NCBI GenBank assembly: GCA_003153295.1
Contig: PLXY01000008.1
Span: 338,063-402,062, forward strand
Reading direction: 5' to 3'
Length of the DNA stretch: 64,000 bases
Source of the DNA: Parachlamydiales bacterium
GTDB taxonomy: Bacteria > Chlamydiota > Chlamydiia > Chlamydiales > Rhabdochlamydiaceae
The notes below the pieces were generated by a model, which saw only the letters and a list, made by a program, of their open reading frames with translations, was not told the DNA's origin and did not search any database. The translations under genes and the position numbers were made by a program. Shown here piece after piece: positions 15,947 to 25,210 of this stretch; the first letter of the stretch is position 1; every line of letters begins with the position of its first letter.

Positions 15947-18613
15947 TTAGAATTTAAAGATCCCGTTGAGATAAAAGTTGTGGGTAATATAGGTGCTATT
16001 CCATTCAAAGCTATAATTCACATCCAGTCCGTACTTCTGAAAGAACAGCATCGTCAAATCCAAAGCACCTTGAGCGATATTACGCCCAATTCCTGAGACT
16101 GGGATTTTAGTCGAGAAGCCTGCAAAATCAGAAGGCGATACAGTCATCGTGGTATGCTTCATGAGAAACTCTCTTTGCCAAGCGATTTGGACCTCAGGAA
16201 TAAGACTGAAATTGTCCCATATCCATTGATAAAAAACCGCTACGCTTAAAGTCGAGCGTAGAGATTTAACTCCTAAATTGCCGATATTATAATCAAACAA
16301 TCCAGCCCCATGCTGGTGGTATTTCCCCACAAATGTTCGTTCGTATTGAATAGAGGCCTGAGGGCAGATTTGGAATTGCTCGGGAAATGCATCCACATGT
16401 CTGTGATCAATGATATATTCGATCCCAAAAAGAGCGTTAAAATCCGTCCCTCTAGGAGAGCCTTTCCCAATCACCGGAGCAGCGCTAAACCCTGTCTTGG
16501 TATCATAATCAAACCAATCGTAAGCTCCTCCAAGAATAGTGTTAAAAGAGAAAAAGGAAAAAGGAGGAGGAGCGTAATTAACATAGAGGTTCAGAGCCGC
16601 CTGATTGACTTTATAGCCTGAGCCGGCAGTATGTTCATAACTTAGAGTAGCGCCTGTTCCCACTCCTGTCTCGACAAAAGCATAGTCGCTCCCTGCTTGC
16701 GCTCCTGCCATCCAATAGCTGCTTCCTTCCGCTTCTCCACTTGCCCCTTGGGGACCCAAATAGACAGACCCGAGATAGGAAGGAGGTGAAGAAGGCTGAG
16801 TCAGCTCCCGTAATACATATTGCTGCCGTTGTTGGGGCACTATCATGATAGACGCTGTATCTAAACTGGCGTATTGAGCGGGCCTACTCACAAACATCGG
16901 ATCGCTGGGGCTCACATCATTAGAGGCAAAGAAGGGGGTTGAACGACCTGGGACATCCCTTTTTTTCTTATCCAATTCTAAAGAGGGGTTTCGGGGTTCT
17001 TCTTCTTGATATGTATTAAGAAGGCGGTGAAGTTCTCTAAGATGAAAAAGAGCCTTATTATTGGAATTATTCATAGCAGCGATGAGGATTTTTGGGATGA
17101 CATTCCCCCCGGGATAATTGGAAGGGAACCCCGGCGTAAACGAGAGGAGGACTTGACTTCCTGTACGTTGAACATGCGGTACTAAGACCTTCGTCAAATT
17201 AACGATGTTATCAAAGTTTCCTGTAATTCCTTGCTGAGCCTGTACAATAGGAAATGTACTTAAAAGATTGAAATTCGCCCCTTTAGAAAGAGCTACTTCA
17301 AGAGTTCCTGCCAGGTTAACTGTTCCCGTGGGGCCCGTCGTATTAAGCCTGGAGAATTCGGTTGAGTTTAAAATGTTGGCGACGAGTGTTCCTGTCGGCT
17401 GCTGCCGGTACGAACCCACGATATTAATATGGGCTCCAGCTCCTCCAGGATTAGGCCCCCCCAGAATAAACGTTCCGTTGTTATTGACATGAGCGTTGGT
17501 CCCTCCGGTCGAATCTCGATAATTTCCTGTGCCCGCTAGCGTCCCTGCTTTTTCGATGACAACCTGTCCAGCTTCCAGAATACTATTGTTGATCACGCTC
17601 CCGCCATTGATGATGAATTGATTGGTAGCAAAGAGCAAACTGCCGATTCCTCCTCCTGTCACCGATCCTGACGTGAGATTTTTTAAAACCCCGCCGTTCA
17701 CGATAAAATTGCCGTTGGACCGGATCGTACTGCCAATACTGTTTGCGCCTGAGACCGGCCCGGTATTTGTATTAATGACAACACCGCCATTGATCGTAAT
17801 ATTAGCTGCCGACATCAAGCTGCCGATGGAAGCCGTTCCAATAGTGCCGGTGTTCGAATTGGTCAACGATCCATTGATCACAATAGAAGGGGCATTGATG
17901 GCTGAACCTATGGCTGTTCCTGAAATTTGTCCCGTGTTTGTATTCTGAACAATAGCTGCAGGATTCACAGTAAAAGCATTTGTAGAGATCCTGATACCAA
18001 TCACTGCTCCCGTCTGCGGCAAACTATTTATGTTAATCACCGTTCCTTCTAAAACAGAAAAAGTGCCGTTGATAGCAATGGCGACATTGCTTCCCGTAGA
18101 TAAGGTGTTGATCATTTGACCGGGACCCGTCACCACTATCTGAGAAGTGGACCCTGCGGCCTCCGTTATTCCTTTAAGAAAAGTCACCGTCTCTAAAGGA
18201 TTGCTCAATTGGATTGTCAGTGTCGTATTGTCAACTTCTATAGGTGTATTGAGGGTAGGACTTCCAGCTAAATTTTGGATCAATGAATCAGCACCGTTAA
18301 ATTGAATGAAATGGGCAGCAGAGTTTAGCGTATAAGGCTGTGAAGAGTTAAAAATAAGCTGGCTTAATCCCGGGTTGATGCCTCCCGCGGTATCCAAAGA
18401 AACCGTCAACTGCCCCGAGTTTCCAAAAGTTGCAATGTCTGTATTCGTATTGCTTAAGCCCGGTATGCAAGTATTGGGACTCCAGTTTAGATTATTGTTC
18501 CAGTCGCCCGACACTCCTCCAGACCATGTTTCCGGAGTAGGACAATTTGCATAGAGACCCATGGGAGCCGCCGTTAGCATCGCTAGTGTCAAAAATCTCT
18601 TCCAGTTATGCAT
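15947..18613 (-). CDS. Autotransporter with repetitive passenger, paralogue 2
   Basis: 888 residues from ATG 18613 (AAGGA six to eight bases upstream favours it over ATG 18619). Same plan as paralogue 1: signal peptide KRFLTLAMLTAAPMGLYA, two N-terminal Cys, repeats such as NTNTGPVSGANSIGS in the passenger, linker NVIPKILIAAMNNSN, and a C-terminal barrel (from MAGAQAGSDYAFVETGVG) ending in Phe. The barrels are much more alike than the passengers, as expected when surface loops diversify. With paralogue 1 and the four small secreted peptides it forms a 7.5 kb envelope cluster on the minus strand. Ligand unknown. Confidence 0.85.
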   Translation of the reverse strand: MHNWKRFLTLAMLTAAPMGLYANCPTPETWSGGVSGDWNNNLNWSPNTCIPGLSNTNTDIATFGNSGQLTVSLDTAGGINPGLSQLIFNSSQPYTLNSAAHFIQFNGADSLIQNLAGSPTLNTPIEVDNTTLTIQLSNPLETVTFLKGITEAAGSTSQIVVTGPGQMINTLSTGSNVAIAINGTFSVLEGTVININSLPQTGAVIGIRISTNAFTVNPAAIVQNTNTGQISGTAIGSAINAPSIVINGSLTNSNTGTIGTASIGSLMSAANITINGGVVINTNTGPVSGANSIGSTIRSNGNFIVNGGVLKNLTSGSVTGGGIGSLLFATNQFIINGGSVINNSILEAGQVVIEKAGTLAGTGNYRDSTGGTNAHVNNNGTFILGGPNPGGAGAHINIVGSYRQQPTGTLVANILNSTEFSRLNTTGPTGTVNLAGTLEVALSKGANFNLLSTFPIVQAQQGITGNFDNIVNLTKVLVPHVQRTGSQVLLSFTPGFPSNYPGGNVIPKILIAAMNNSNNKALFHLRELHRLLNTYQEEEPRNPSLELDKKKRDVPGRSTPFFASNDVSPSDPMFVSRPAQYASLDTASIMIVPQQRQQYVLRELTQPSSPPSYLGSVYLGPQGASGEAEGSSYWMAGAQAGSDYAFVETGVGTGATLSYEHTAGSGYKVNQAALNLYVNYAPPPFSFFSFNTILGGAYDWFDYDTKTGFSAAPVIGKGSPRGTDFNALFGIEYIIDHRHVDAFPEQFQICPQASIQYERTFVGKYHQHGAGLFDYNIGNLGVKSLRSTLSVAVFYQWIWDNFSLIPEVQIAWQREFLMKHTTMTVSPSDFAGFSTKIPVSGIGRNIAQGALDLTMLFFQKYGLDVNYSFEWNSTYITHNFYLNGIFKF

Positions 18614-18692
18614 ATCCATTCCTTATATAAAAAATTAAAAGTAATTTTATTTTCATACCCTAAAAGAATAAAAAACAAAAGTTGAAAGTAAA

Positions 18693-18724
18693 AAAAAGAC
18701 CCCGCTATTGCTAGCGAGGTCTTT
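18693..18724 (-). terminator. Intrinsic terminator of the 18748-19137 gene
   Basis: On the minus strand GACCTCGCT/AGCGGGGTC (9-base stem with one G-T pair, loop AGCAAT) is followed by seven T residues, a textbook rho-independent terminator. Confidence 0.85.
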
Positions 18725-18747
18725 CAATAGATGGACTTGAAACAAAT

Positions 18748-19137
18748 TTATTGGTCTACACCGACAATAGCTCGATTGTGATAGCTTACAGCATATCCAG
18801 AAAGTCTTGCGTACTGCTCAATCAATGCAGCTGAAATACCTTCGGAACCCAATACCTCAACATTGCAATTGACTTTAGCATAGTCGGCTTTTGTCTGAGT
18901 TTGAGCAAATTGAACGAAATCACGCAGCAGCCTATTGACTTGATCTGTTGTGACTTGATCTGTTGCAAAAGCATTACCTTTATCGCCAAAATAACCATGA
19001 GCATGACCGTTTTTGACCATGATTTCAATTACCCTTTCAGCAACTTGGATCATTTCTGGAGTGGCTTGTTCGGGACGAACCGGTTGTCCATTAAAATTTC
19101 TAGAAACATAATTTCTATGATCTATTAGTCCTGCCAT
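18748..19137 (-). CDS. Unknown 129-residue soluble protein
   Basis: ATG 19137 (MAGLIDHRNYVSRNFNGQP) is chosen because AAGGAG lies six bases upstream; ATG 19158 has no such site. Soluble, mostly helical, no signal peptide. Sequence includes ERVIEIMVKNGHAHGYFGDK and TDQVTTDQVNRLLRDFVQFAQ. I recognise no family. Own terminator downstream and own leader upstream, so it is a single-gene transcript between the autotransporters and RNase R. Confidence 0.6.
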   Translation of the reverse strand: MAGLIDHRNYVSRNFNGQPVRPEQATPEMIQVAERVIEIMVKNGHAHGYFGDKGNAFATDQVTTDQVNRLLRDFVQFAQTQTKADYAKVNCNVEVLGSEGISAALIEQYARLSGYAVSYHNRAIVGVDQ

Positions 19138-19258
19138 AAGCACTCCTTTGTAAGTCATAAATTTTAAAAGTCATACGATTTACAAACCATTAAAATAGTT
19201 ATGGAGGTCATCCCTTCAAAAAATCTTCAACTTGTTTCTTAACAGAAAGCTGTTTATC

Positions 19259-21412
19259 ATGGGAGTAATGGCAAAAAGCAACCCCCACTACGATACATTC
19301 AAACAAATTCTATTAGAATACATCCGAGGCAAAAAATACATTCCCCTCGGTGAGAAAGACCTTTTTAAAAAACTCAGCATCTCCCCTAAGTTTCAAGCGC
19401 TGTGCCGCATGATCCTTGATGATCTTGTCAAAGAAAGCATCCTCGCACTTTCCCAAAAAAAATTCGTGATGCATGGACCTCCCCGCGAACTCATGACAGG
19501 AACGATCCGCGTTCATGTGAAAGGATTTGGATTTGTGCAGGCCGATCACCCTTCCCAATATCCCCAAGATATTTTCATCCCCAAGCATCTCACTGAAAGC
19601 GCCGTTGACGGAGACCGTGTTGAAGTGGAGGTCAATGGAGCTTCTACCTCTGAAAAAGGTCCGGAAGGAAAAGTCATTGCTGTTCTTGAGAGAGGCCGAA
19701 CGCATATTGGAGCGACAATCCATCATCTAGCCCCTTCGACGGGTTCAAAGCCTATGGCCTATGCCTATTCTCCCCTTCTAGGAAATTCTAAGTTCATCGC
19801 TGTGACTCCTCAAAAGAAAACTAAAATCGGCGACCGGGTCATTATTAAAGTCCACAAGTGGGGCGGTGATAAAGAAGAGCCAGAAGGAGAAATCTCCCAC
19901 TTTTTAGGACATATTTCAGATCCTTCCTGCGACATTCAATGCGCGATCGAAGAATTCGACCTCCGCAGTGTTTTCCCTCCTGAAGTTCATGAGCAAACCG
20001 CTGACTGGGGCCGCGAAGTCCCGAAGGCCGAGCTCAAAAAACGGGAAGATCTCACGACTTTGACCACCATGACCATCGATCCTGAAACCGCCAAAGACTT
20101 TGATGACGCCCTCTCCCTTTCTAAAGATAAAAAAGGAATCTACCACTTAGGCGTCCACATTGCCGACGTTGCCTATTATGTTCCCGTCGGAACAGCCCTG
20201 GATCTCGAAGCCATCCAGCGGGGCAATTCAACTTATTTCCCCGGTTACTGCCTTCCTATGCTGCCGCATGAACTTTCTGATCATCTTTGCAGCCTGCAGC
20301 CCGATGTGATCCGTCTAACCGTCTCAGTGCTTGCTGATTTTGATAAAGACGGCACGATGATCGGCTACCGCATCGTCCGCAGTTTCATTAAAAGCGCTAA
20401 ACGATTTAGCTATGAAGAGGCTAAACAAGTCCTCGATGGAGAACTCCAAAGCCCTCACCTTGACGCCCTTAAACTCATGGTCGAGCTTTGCCACCTTTTT
20501 AAAAATAAACGGCATGAACGAGGAAGTATTGATTTTGCCCTGCCTGAACTTGTCATCATCGTCGATGAGAAAGGTCAGCCTCATAAAACTAAAAGGGTCG
20601 AATATGATATCACCCACCAGCTGGTCGAAGAGTTCATGCTCAAAGCCAATGAGATCGTTGCAAAGCATCTCACGGATAAAGGCAAACCTGTCGTCTACCG
20701 TGTCCACGAGGCTCCTGATAAAGACGACTTTGATGATTTTTATGCCATGGCTAGGTCGATGGGATTTACACTGCCCAATGCACCCAGTCAGCGCGACATC
20801 CAAGCCCTCTTTGAAAAAGCTCAGAAAACTCCTTATGCTCAGCAGCTGGCCATTGGATTTATCCGCAGCATGAACCTGGCCATCTACTCTGGTGAAAACA
20901 TCGGCCACTATGGACTTGCGTTGGAATATTACTGTCATTTCACAAGTCCTATCCGGCGCTATACCGACCTCGTCATCCAAAGGCTTTTGTTCGATCAAGA
21001 AGGGAAAGACCTTGAAATCGATAAGATCGCCGAGATCTGCTCTGAGCGTGAAAGAATCTCATTCCGGGCAGAGAATAGTGTGAAGATCCTGAAAAAACTC
21101 CGACTTATGGATCTTTGGATGAAAGAAGAGCCGACCGAAGTCTATGATGCGATCATCACGCGCATCAAGCCTTTTGGCCTTTTCTTCGACATTAACCATC
21201 TGATGCTGGAAGGATTCCTCCACATTTCAGAATTGGAAAATGACTATTTTGTCTACAACGAGTCACAAAATGCCCTTGTGGGACGATCATCTGGTAAAGT
21301 CCATCGCACCGGCGAAACCATCAAAGTCCGTCCTACGGCGATCGATCTCGTCCTCCTTGAATCCCGTTGGGAGCTCGCTGTTCCCAAAAAACAGCGCCGC
21401 CGTTCTAAATAG
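19259..21412 (+). CDS. rnr: Ribonuclease R
   Basis: 3'-5' exoribonuclease that degrades structured RNA. About 717 residues from ATG 19259; ATG 19268 and TTG 19232 are alternatives. Order: helical N-terminal region, cold-shock OB domains (GTIRVHVKGFGFVQADHPS near residue 80; second from about 150), the RNB catalytic domain with TIDPETAKDFDDALSL (Asp cluster binding Mg2+) and HIADVAYYV, then HYGLALEYYCHFTSPIRRYTD and a C-terminal S1 domain (AIITRIKPFGLFFDI) ending in a basic tail KKQRRRSK. All expected features of RNase R are present. Confidence 0.95.
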   Translation: MGVMAKSNPHYDTFKQILLEYIRGKKYIPLGEKDLFKKLSISPKFQALCRMILDDLVKESILALSQKKFVMHGPPRELMTGTIRVHVKGFGFVQADHPSQYPQDIFIPKHLTESAVDGDRVEVEVNGASTSEKGPEGKVIAVLERGRTHIGATIHHLAPSTGSKPMAYAYSPLLGNSKFIAVTPQKKTKIGDRVIIKVHKWGGDKEEPEGEISHFLGHISDPSCDIQCAIEEFDLRSVFPPEVHEQTADWGREVPKAELKKREDLTTLTTMTIDPETAKDFDDALSLSKDKKGIYHLGVHIADVAYYVPVGTALDLEAIQRGNSTYFPGYCLPMLPHELSDHLCSLQPDVIRLTVSVLADFDKDGTMIGYRIVRSFIKSAKRFSYEEAKQVLDGELQSPHLDALKLMVELCHLFKNKRHERGSIDFALPELVIIVDEKGQPHKTKRVEYDITHQLVEEFMLKANEIVAKHLTDKGKPVVYRVHEAPDKDDFDDFYAMARSMGFTLPNAPSQRDIQALFEKAQKTPYAQQLAIGFIRSMNLAIYSGENIGHYGLALEYYCHFTSPIRRYTDLVIQRLLFDQEGKDLEIDKIAEICSERERISFRAENSVKILKKLRLMDLWMKEEPTEVYDAIITRIKPFGLFFDINHLMLEGFLHISELENDYFVYNESQNALVGRSSGKVHRTGETIKVRPTAIDLVLLESRWELAVPKKQRRRSK

Positions 21413-22199
21413 AGAGCAAATATTTGGGCTTCATTGGAAGCTTCATTTTTGTTCCTATCTCTTCCCAGACTTTTTGACGGAAGAGTTCTTGCGGTGAAAG
21501 TTTTTGGACTAGTTCTTCAAACAGATGAACGGAACCCTTGCTTAAAATAGCCTGCCATTTAAATTCAGGATGGGTTCCATCCAACCAAGCCGACCCTCTT
21601 CCTACCTTGCAAAAGACAGCCGCCGCCTTACGCGCAGCAAGACTCTGATGGATGCTCATGATCTCGACATCCGGTGTATCTTCCTCCTGATCAAAAAAAC
21701 ATCCTCCCTGGTAATAGACAGAGCCGATCTGCGATAATCCTCCGATTTTGCAACTCACTTCAGCGGCCCGGGCAGCTGACAAAGATAGATAATCATCCGT
21801 CTGTATTAAAGGGCCTACCGCTTTACCGGGAAAAAATGCCAGCGGTCTTTTTTTCTCTATGGGGCTGCCTTCTGTATTAAACCGGCTTTCCGCTGCGGCA
21901 AAATACGCTCCTGCGCAAAGACCGATATATCCGCCTCCTTCGTTAACATATCGATAAATCTTATTGATCCCTTCGCTTTCTAGCTGCTCGTCCCATGAGC
22001 TACAGCGGCCTCCTCCCATGACAAGCACAACAGTTTTATCTTCCCAAGCCTCCCTCTTGAGATAATGACTATCAATTTTTAAAACAGAGATCGAAGGATG
22101 CAAAAGGTCTTTTAATTGTTCAACAATAGCATTTGCGCTGTGAAGACACACCCCTTCATCGGCATAGACCAGTGCCTGACGTTCATTCCTTACACTCAT
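21405..22199 (-). CDS. BPL_N-domain (glutamine amidotransferase-like) protein
   Basis: 264 residues from ATG 22199, which overlaps the bioY stop (ATGA). The N-terminal region carries the class I amidotransferase-like fold seen at the N-terminus of eukaryotic-type biotin-protein ligases (BPL_N): VVLVMGGGRCSSWDEQL, then GGGYIGLCAGAYFAA with a nucleophile-like Cys. The biotin ligase catalytic domain is absent, so it is a stand-alone BPL_N protein. Tight coupling to the BioY biotin transporter points to a job in biotin use, but its reaction is not known to me. Its 3' end overlaps the rnr end by eight bases. Confidence 0.75.
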   Translation of the reverse strand: MSVRNERQALVYADEGVCLHSANAIVEQLKDLLHPSISVLKIDSHYLKREAWEDKTVVLVMGGGRCSSWDEQLESEGINKIYRYVNEGGGYIGLCAGAYFAAAESRFNTEGSPIEKKRPLAFFPGKAVGPLIQTDDYLSLSAARAAEVSCKIGGLSQIGSVYYQGGCFFDQEEDTPDVEIMSIHQSLAARKAAAVFCKVGRGSAWLDGTHPEFKWQAILSKGSVHLFEELVQKLSPQELFRQKVWEEIGTKMKLPMKPKYLLSI

Positions 22200-22759
22200 T
22201 TTCGGCAGCACCTTGCGTAAAATCTGAGGACGAGAGATCCTACCATGATTTTGAGGGCCGCCCCGCTTAAAAAAGGGACAACACCAAACATAAACGCCTT
22301 AGTGGGTCCCACATAAAAAGAGAGCCACGACCATCCGAGAGCAAAAATCACTAACTGTCCTAGAACGAGTGCGACCACGATATAAAAAATCTGTGCCTCA
22401 GGTTTTAATTCCAGCATCTTGCCGATGAGAAACCCAGCGAGGACAAAGGAGATTAAGAATCCCGCTTGAGGCCCTAAAATCCATAAAGGATTGGCGACTC
22501 CTCCTGCAAAGACAGGCAAAACACAACAACCTTGGATCAAGTAGGCAATCACACTATAGGCTCCGCGTCGGCCTCCCAAAATACCTCCCAGTAAAAACAC
22601 TGCCAGTGTCTGCAAAGTCACGGGCACAGGAGTTAACGAGAGAGGGATCGCAAATTGAGACATGAGCGCTAAAAAGCAACTTCCAAGGCAAGCAATCATT
22701 AAATCAATAATAAATCTGGGTTTGGGCGCTGAAACTGTTAAAACGTTATTTTCTGCCAT
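22196..22759 (-). CDS. bioY: BioY biotin transporter substrate-binding component
   Basis: 187 residues, six hydrophobic segments. Family motifs: IPLSLTPVPVTLQTLAVFL, GGILGGRRGAYSVIAYLI, GLPVFAGG-like CCVLPVFAGGVANPLW and GPQAGFLISFVLAGFL. BioY is the S-component that binds biotin in the membrane, alone or with an ECF module (no ECF ATPase genes seen here). First gene of a two-gene unit with the BPL_N protein. TTTTCTCC-complement GGAGAAAA lies just upstream of the ATG as ribosome site. Biotin scavenging suits an intracellular organism. Confidence 0.93.
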   Translation of the reverse strand: MAENNVLTVSAPKPRFIIDLMIACLGSCFLALMSQFAIPLSLTPVPVTLQTLAVFLLGGILGGRRGAYSVIAYLIQGCCVLPVFAGGVANPLWILGPQAGFLISFVLAGFLIGKMLELKPEAQIFYIVVALVLGQLVIFALGWSWLSFYVGPTKAFMFGVVPFLSGAALKIMVGSLVLRFYARCCRK

Positions 22760-22951
22760 ATTTTCTCCTTTTTTTCTAAAAAATGATGATTTTATGGCAC
22801 AAGTTGCACAATTTCAATCTGAAAAATCCTGACTATTAAACTCAAAAGTAGTTGATAACAATTGCAAAATGGTTTAAAAATTGGGAATTGTACAAGAGAG
22901 AAGAAAAACCTCTAAAAGAGGTTGCAATAGATTCATGAGGGTTTGATTTTT

Positions 22952-23746
22952 ATGTTAGAAGTTCTCTGCGGCAATAAAAATGTTCAAAAAGTGCTGCTTT
23001 TTCTCTTTGTTAACGGCAAATGCTACGGCACCCAGCTCCATCATTTACTCAAGAGCTCCCTCACACCCATCCAAAAAGCCCTCTTGCGTTTAGAAAAGGG
23101 AGGACTCATCCTGAGCAACTATGAAGGGAAAACCCGTCTTTATCACTTCAATCCCGCCTACCCTCTTCTCAGCGAACTCGAACAACTGCTTAAAAAAGCC
23201 TACACTCTCCTTCCTCCCCACGAAAAAAAGCTCTATAGCTTCATTGAACGGGAAAAATACACCCCGCGTGCGGCCCCTGAAAAAAATGAGGAGGTCTTGC
23301 GTAAATTCTGGAAAAGACTTTCACGCGTAAAACAACTCACCTTTCACGCCAAGACAAAATCACGCGACGAAGGCGGATGGAATGGGAAAGGCAAAGGAGA
23401 AGTCACCATCATCCATGAAGGGCAAAACGTCCTGATTTTTAATGAAAAAGGAAGCTGGCAAGGAAAAGACGGCAAAGAAATCAGCTTTAGTAATATCTTC
23501 CGCTGGACTTTAGATCCCCATGCCGGAATCGTCTCTTTGGAACACCTCCGACAAGGAATCGACAATCCCGTGTTCCTCTTCCATCTTCAACCGTCAGGCT
23601 TGCATTCCCTATCATCGATTGATTCTCATCTTTGCGCCGACGACACCTATCTGGGACAAATCTTGTGCGCCCAGAACTGCCTCCGCTTAAAATGGCGCGT
23701 GATCGGTCCCAAAAAGAACGAAGAGCTGCATTACTACTATTCTTAA
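22952..23746 (+). CDS. Winged-helix protein with C-terminal beta-rich domain
   Basis: About 264 residues; TTG 22943 could be used instead of ATG 22952 since GAGGG sits closer to it. Residues 1-95 form a winged helix: VQKVLLFLFVNGKCYGTQLHHLL, TPIQKALLRLEKGGLILS and a wing with YEGKTRLYHFNPAYPLL, like transcription factors of the ArsR/PadR-like broad group. From about 125 the sequence turns beta-rich (GWNGKGKGEVTIIHEGQNVLIFNEKG), reminiscent of DUF6314-type lipocalin-like domains. Role as ligand-sensing regulator is inference. It follows an AT-rich 180-base gap. Confidence 0.6.
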   Translation: MLEVLCGNKNVQKVLLFLFVNGKCYGTQLHHLLKSSLTPIQKALLRLEKGGLILSNYEGKTRLYHFNPAYPLLSELEQLLKKAYTLLPPHEKKLYSFIEREKYTPRAAPEKNEEVLRKFWKRLSRVKQLTFHAKTKSRDEGGWNGKGKGEVTIIHEGQNVLIFNEKGSWQGKDGKEISFSNIFRWTLDPHAGIVSLEHLRQGIDNPVFLFHLQPSGLHSLSSIDSHLCADDTYLGQILCAQNCLRLKWRVIGPKKNEELHYYYS

Positions 23747-23818
23747 GATTTCTTAACCATTGGTCTTGACTATATTGGAAAACAAATCCTATAACTTTCC
23801 CCAAAAAAAAGGATTTGA

Positions 23819-24109
23819 GTGTCTGCAATTCGTCAGCATTTATTTCAACATTTCCAAGCCCTGAATCAAAACAATGGAGGGCTTGCCGATCACGATGCTT
23901 ATGATGATTTGGCTGATCATTGGAAGAAGTTGGCGCTGACACTTTTTGAAAGAGGCGCTATGCAAGAAGGTTTAGAGATCGTGAGTTTTCTAAGAGAAAA
24001 TCTTCCTCATTTCATCACTCTGGGCGATAAATCCAAATTTGATCAGTATACAAATTTAGCTCTCGGAAAAATGGAAAGTCCCAAGCCTCAAAAACAAAAA
24101 ATTACCTAG
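23819..24109 (+). CDS. Small unknown helical protein
   Basis: 96 residues with GTG start at 23819, supported by AAGGA six bases upstream. Soluble, helical, His/Asp-rich N-terminus (LADHDAYDDLADHWKKLA), no signal peptide or membrane segment. No family recognised. It ends two bases before the convergent hydrolase gene. Confidence 0.55.
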   Translation: MSAIRQHLFQHFQALNQNNGGLADHDAYDDLADHWKKLALTLFERGAMQEGLEIVSFLRENLPHFITLGDKSKFDQYTNLALGKMESPKPQKQKIT

Positions 24110-24111
24110 CG

Positions 24112-25110
24112 CTATACCCTCAACTGATCGATCATATCTGGTGAGAGGTTAGCATGGCCATAGGAGGGACTGTAAATAAACCGGACTCCCGTATTCAGAG
24201 CAAGAGCCTCGATTTTCTCAGCCAAACGAGCGCCCGCAGGAATAACCGGATCTTGTCGATGGCAAAGTATCGTGATTTTGATTCCCCGATCGATGAGACT
24301 GCGGATGGCAGTTTCGGCATCGATATGTCCGCCGATTGCCCACCCTGCCCAATCTGCACCTAAATGCCACGAGGGCAAAATAACGCGTGAAGATGTCGAA
24401 AAAGAGTCATGATTAGCAAGGGATACACGGCCACCATCTGTGGGATGAGCCTCCAGATGTAGAGCCAAAGCTTTTGCCGCCACTCCGCCTCCCAGAGAGC
24501 TGCCCCATACTTCCGCCTGCTTAAATTGTTTAAGAACATGCTCTAAAGCAACAACACCATCTTCGACAACCGTTGCATAAGTCGGACGAAAACTCAATGA
24601 GGACGTATAGTTATCTTGGCTAATGCCCGATCCTCGATAATCATACATCACAATAGGACATTTTTTGAGCTGTGCAAGCTCTCCCGGTGTCCAAAAAAGC
24701 TGCCCGTCCACAAAAAAATCTGCAATAGTTGCGCCGTTTGGATTGTGATAAGCAATGCAGCGGCTTTTATCCGCAGGATTCCAGCCCGGCGGGTAATAGA
24801 TAATCCCTGAAAAGATAGTGTCATCTTTTTTATGCGTCAGAGTGAATTTTTCGATTTTATAAGACGCTCCAGCAGCTGCGGTCGTGATGATTTTTTCGTT
24901 GTCGGCAGAACTGCGCCCAAATTGAGAAGGTAGAAGAACGAGCCCTGTCAACCAAGCAAAACCGCCTCGGTTTCTAATCATCCAATGGACGCTTTGAATG
25001 GAAGATTCAACAGAGCGCTGCGTTAATGCTGAAATCGGACAGCTGGATTCAGACGGACTCAAGGATGACCAAAACGACATTAAACTACTGCCAGAACCTT
25101 CGACTACCAT
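24112..25110 (-). CDS. Alpha/beta hydrolase, Chlamydia DUF818 (CHLPS)-like
   Basis: 332 residues. Serine-hydrolase features: nucleophile elbow VWGSSLGGGVAAKAL (Ser near 204), an oxyanion region at YHNPNGATIADFF, MYDYRGSGIS, an Asp candidate in ITILCHRQDPVIP and a final His in YSPSYGHANL. The Ser/Cys-rich N-terminal 70 residues are not part of the fold. The layout matches the alpha/beta hydrolases annotated as CHLPS/DUF818 proteins in Chlamydiae, where substrates are not established. Monocistronic; the convergent neighbour ends two bases away. Confidence 0.7.
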   Translation of the reverse strand: MVVEGSGSSLMSFWSSLSPSESSCPISALTQRSVESSIQSVHWMIRNRGGFAWLTGLVLLPSQFGRSSADNEKIITTAAAGASYKIEKFTLTHKKDDTIFSGIIYYPPGWNPADKSRCIAYHNPNGATIADFFVDGQLFWTPGELAQLKKCPIVMYDYRGSGISQDNYTSSLSFRPTYATVVEDGVVALEHVLKQFKQAEVWGSSLGGGVAAKALALHLEAHPTDGGRVSLANHDSFSTSSRVILPSWHLGADWAGWAIGGHIDAETAIRSLIDRGIKITILCHRQDPVIPAGARLAEKIEALALNTGVRFIYSPSYGHANLSPDMIDQLRV

Positions 25111-25210
25111 AAAATCTCCTCAAAAATTTGTAGTAATTCTAGCATATCGATGAAAAAAAAACCACGCTTTTTCCTTGCATTTTCCTATGTGATTAAGCTA
25201 CAAAGATAGT

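Noticed and set aside
12230..18613. Chlamydia Pmp proteins
   Set aside because: Domain plan is similar, but the clear GGAI and FxxN repeat signature of Pmp is not dominant; the passengers have NTNSG-type repeats instead.
20324..20998. Long minus-strand frame opposite rnr
   Set aside because: Lies wholly inside the RNase R catalytic region, has no ribosome site and no plausible fold.
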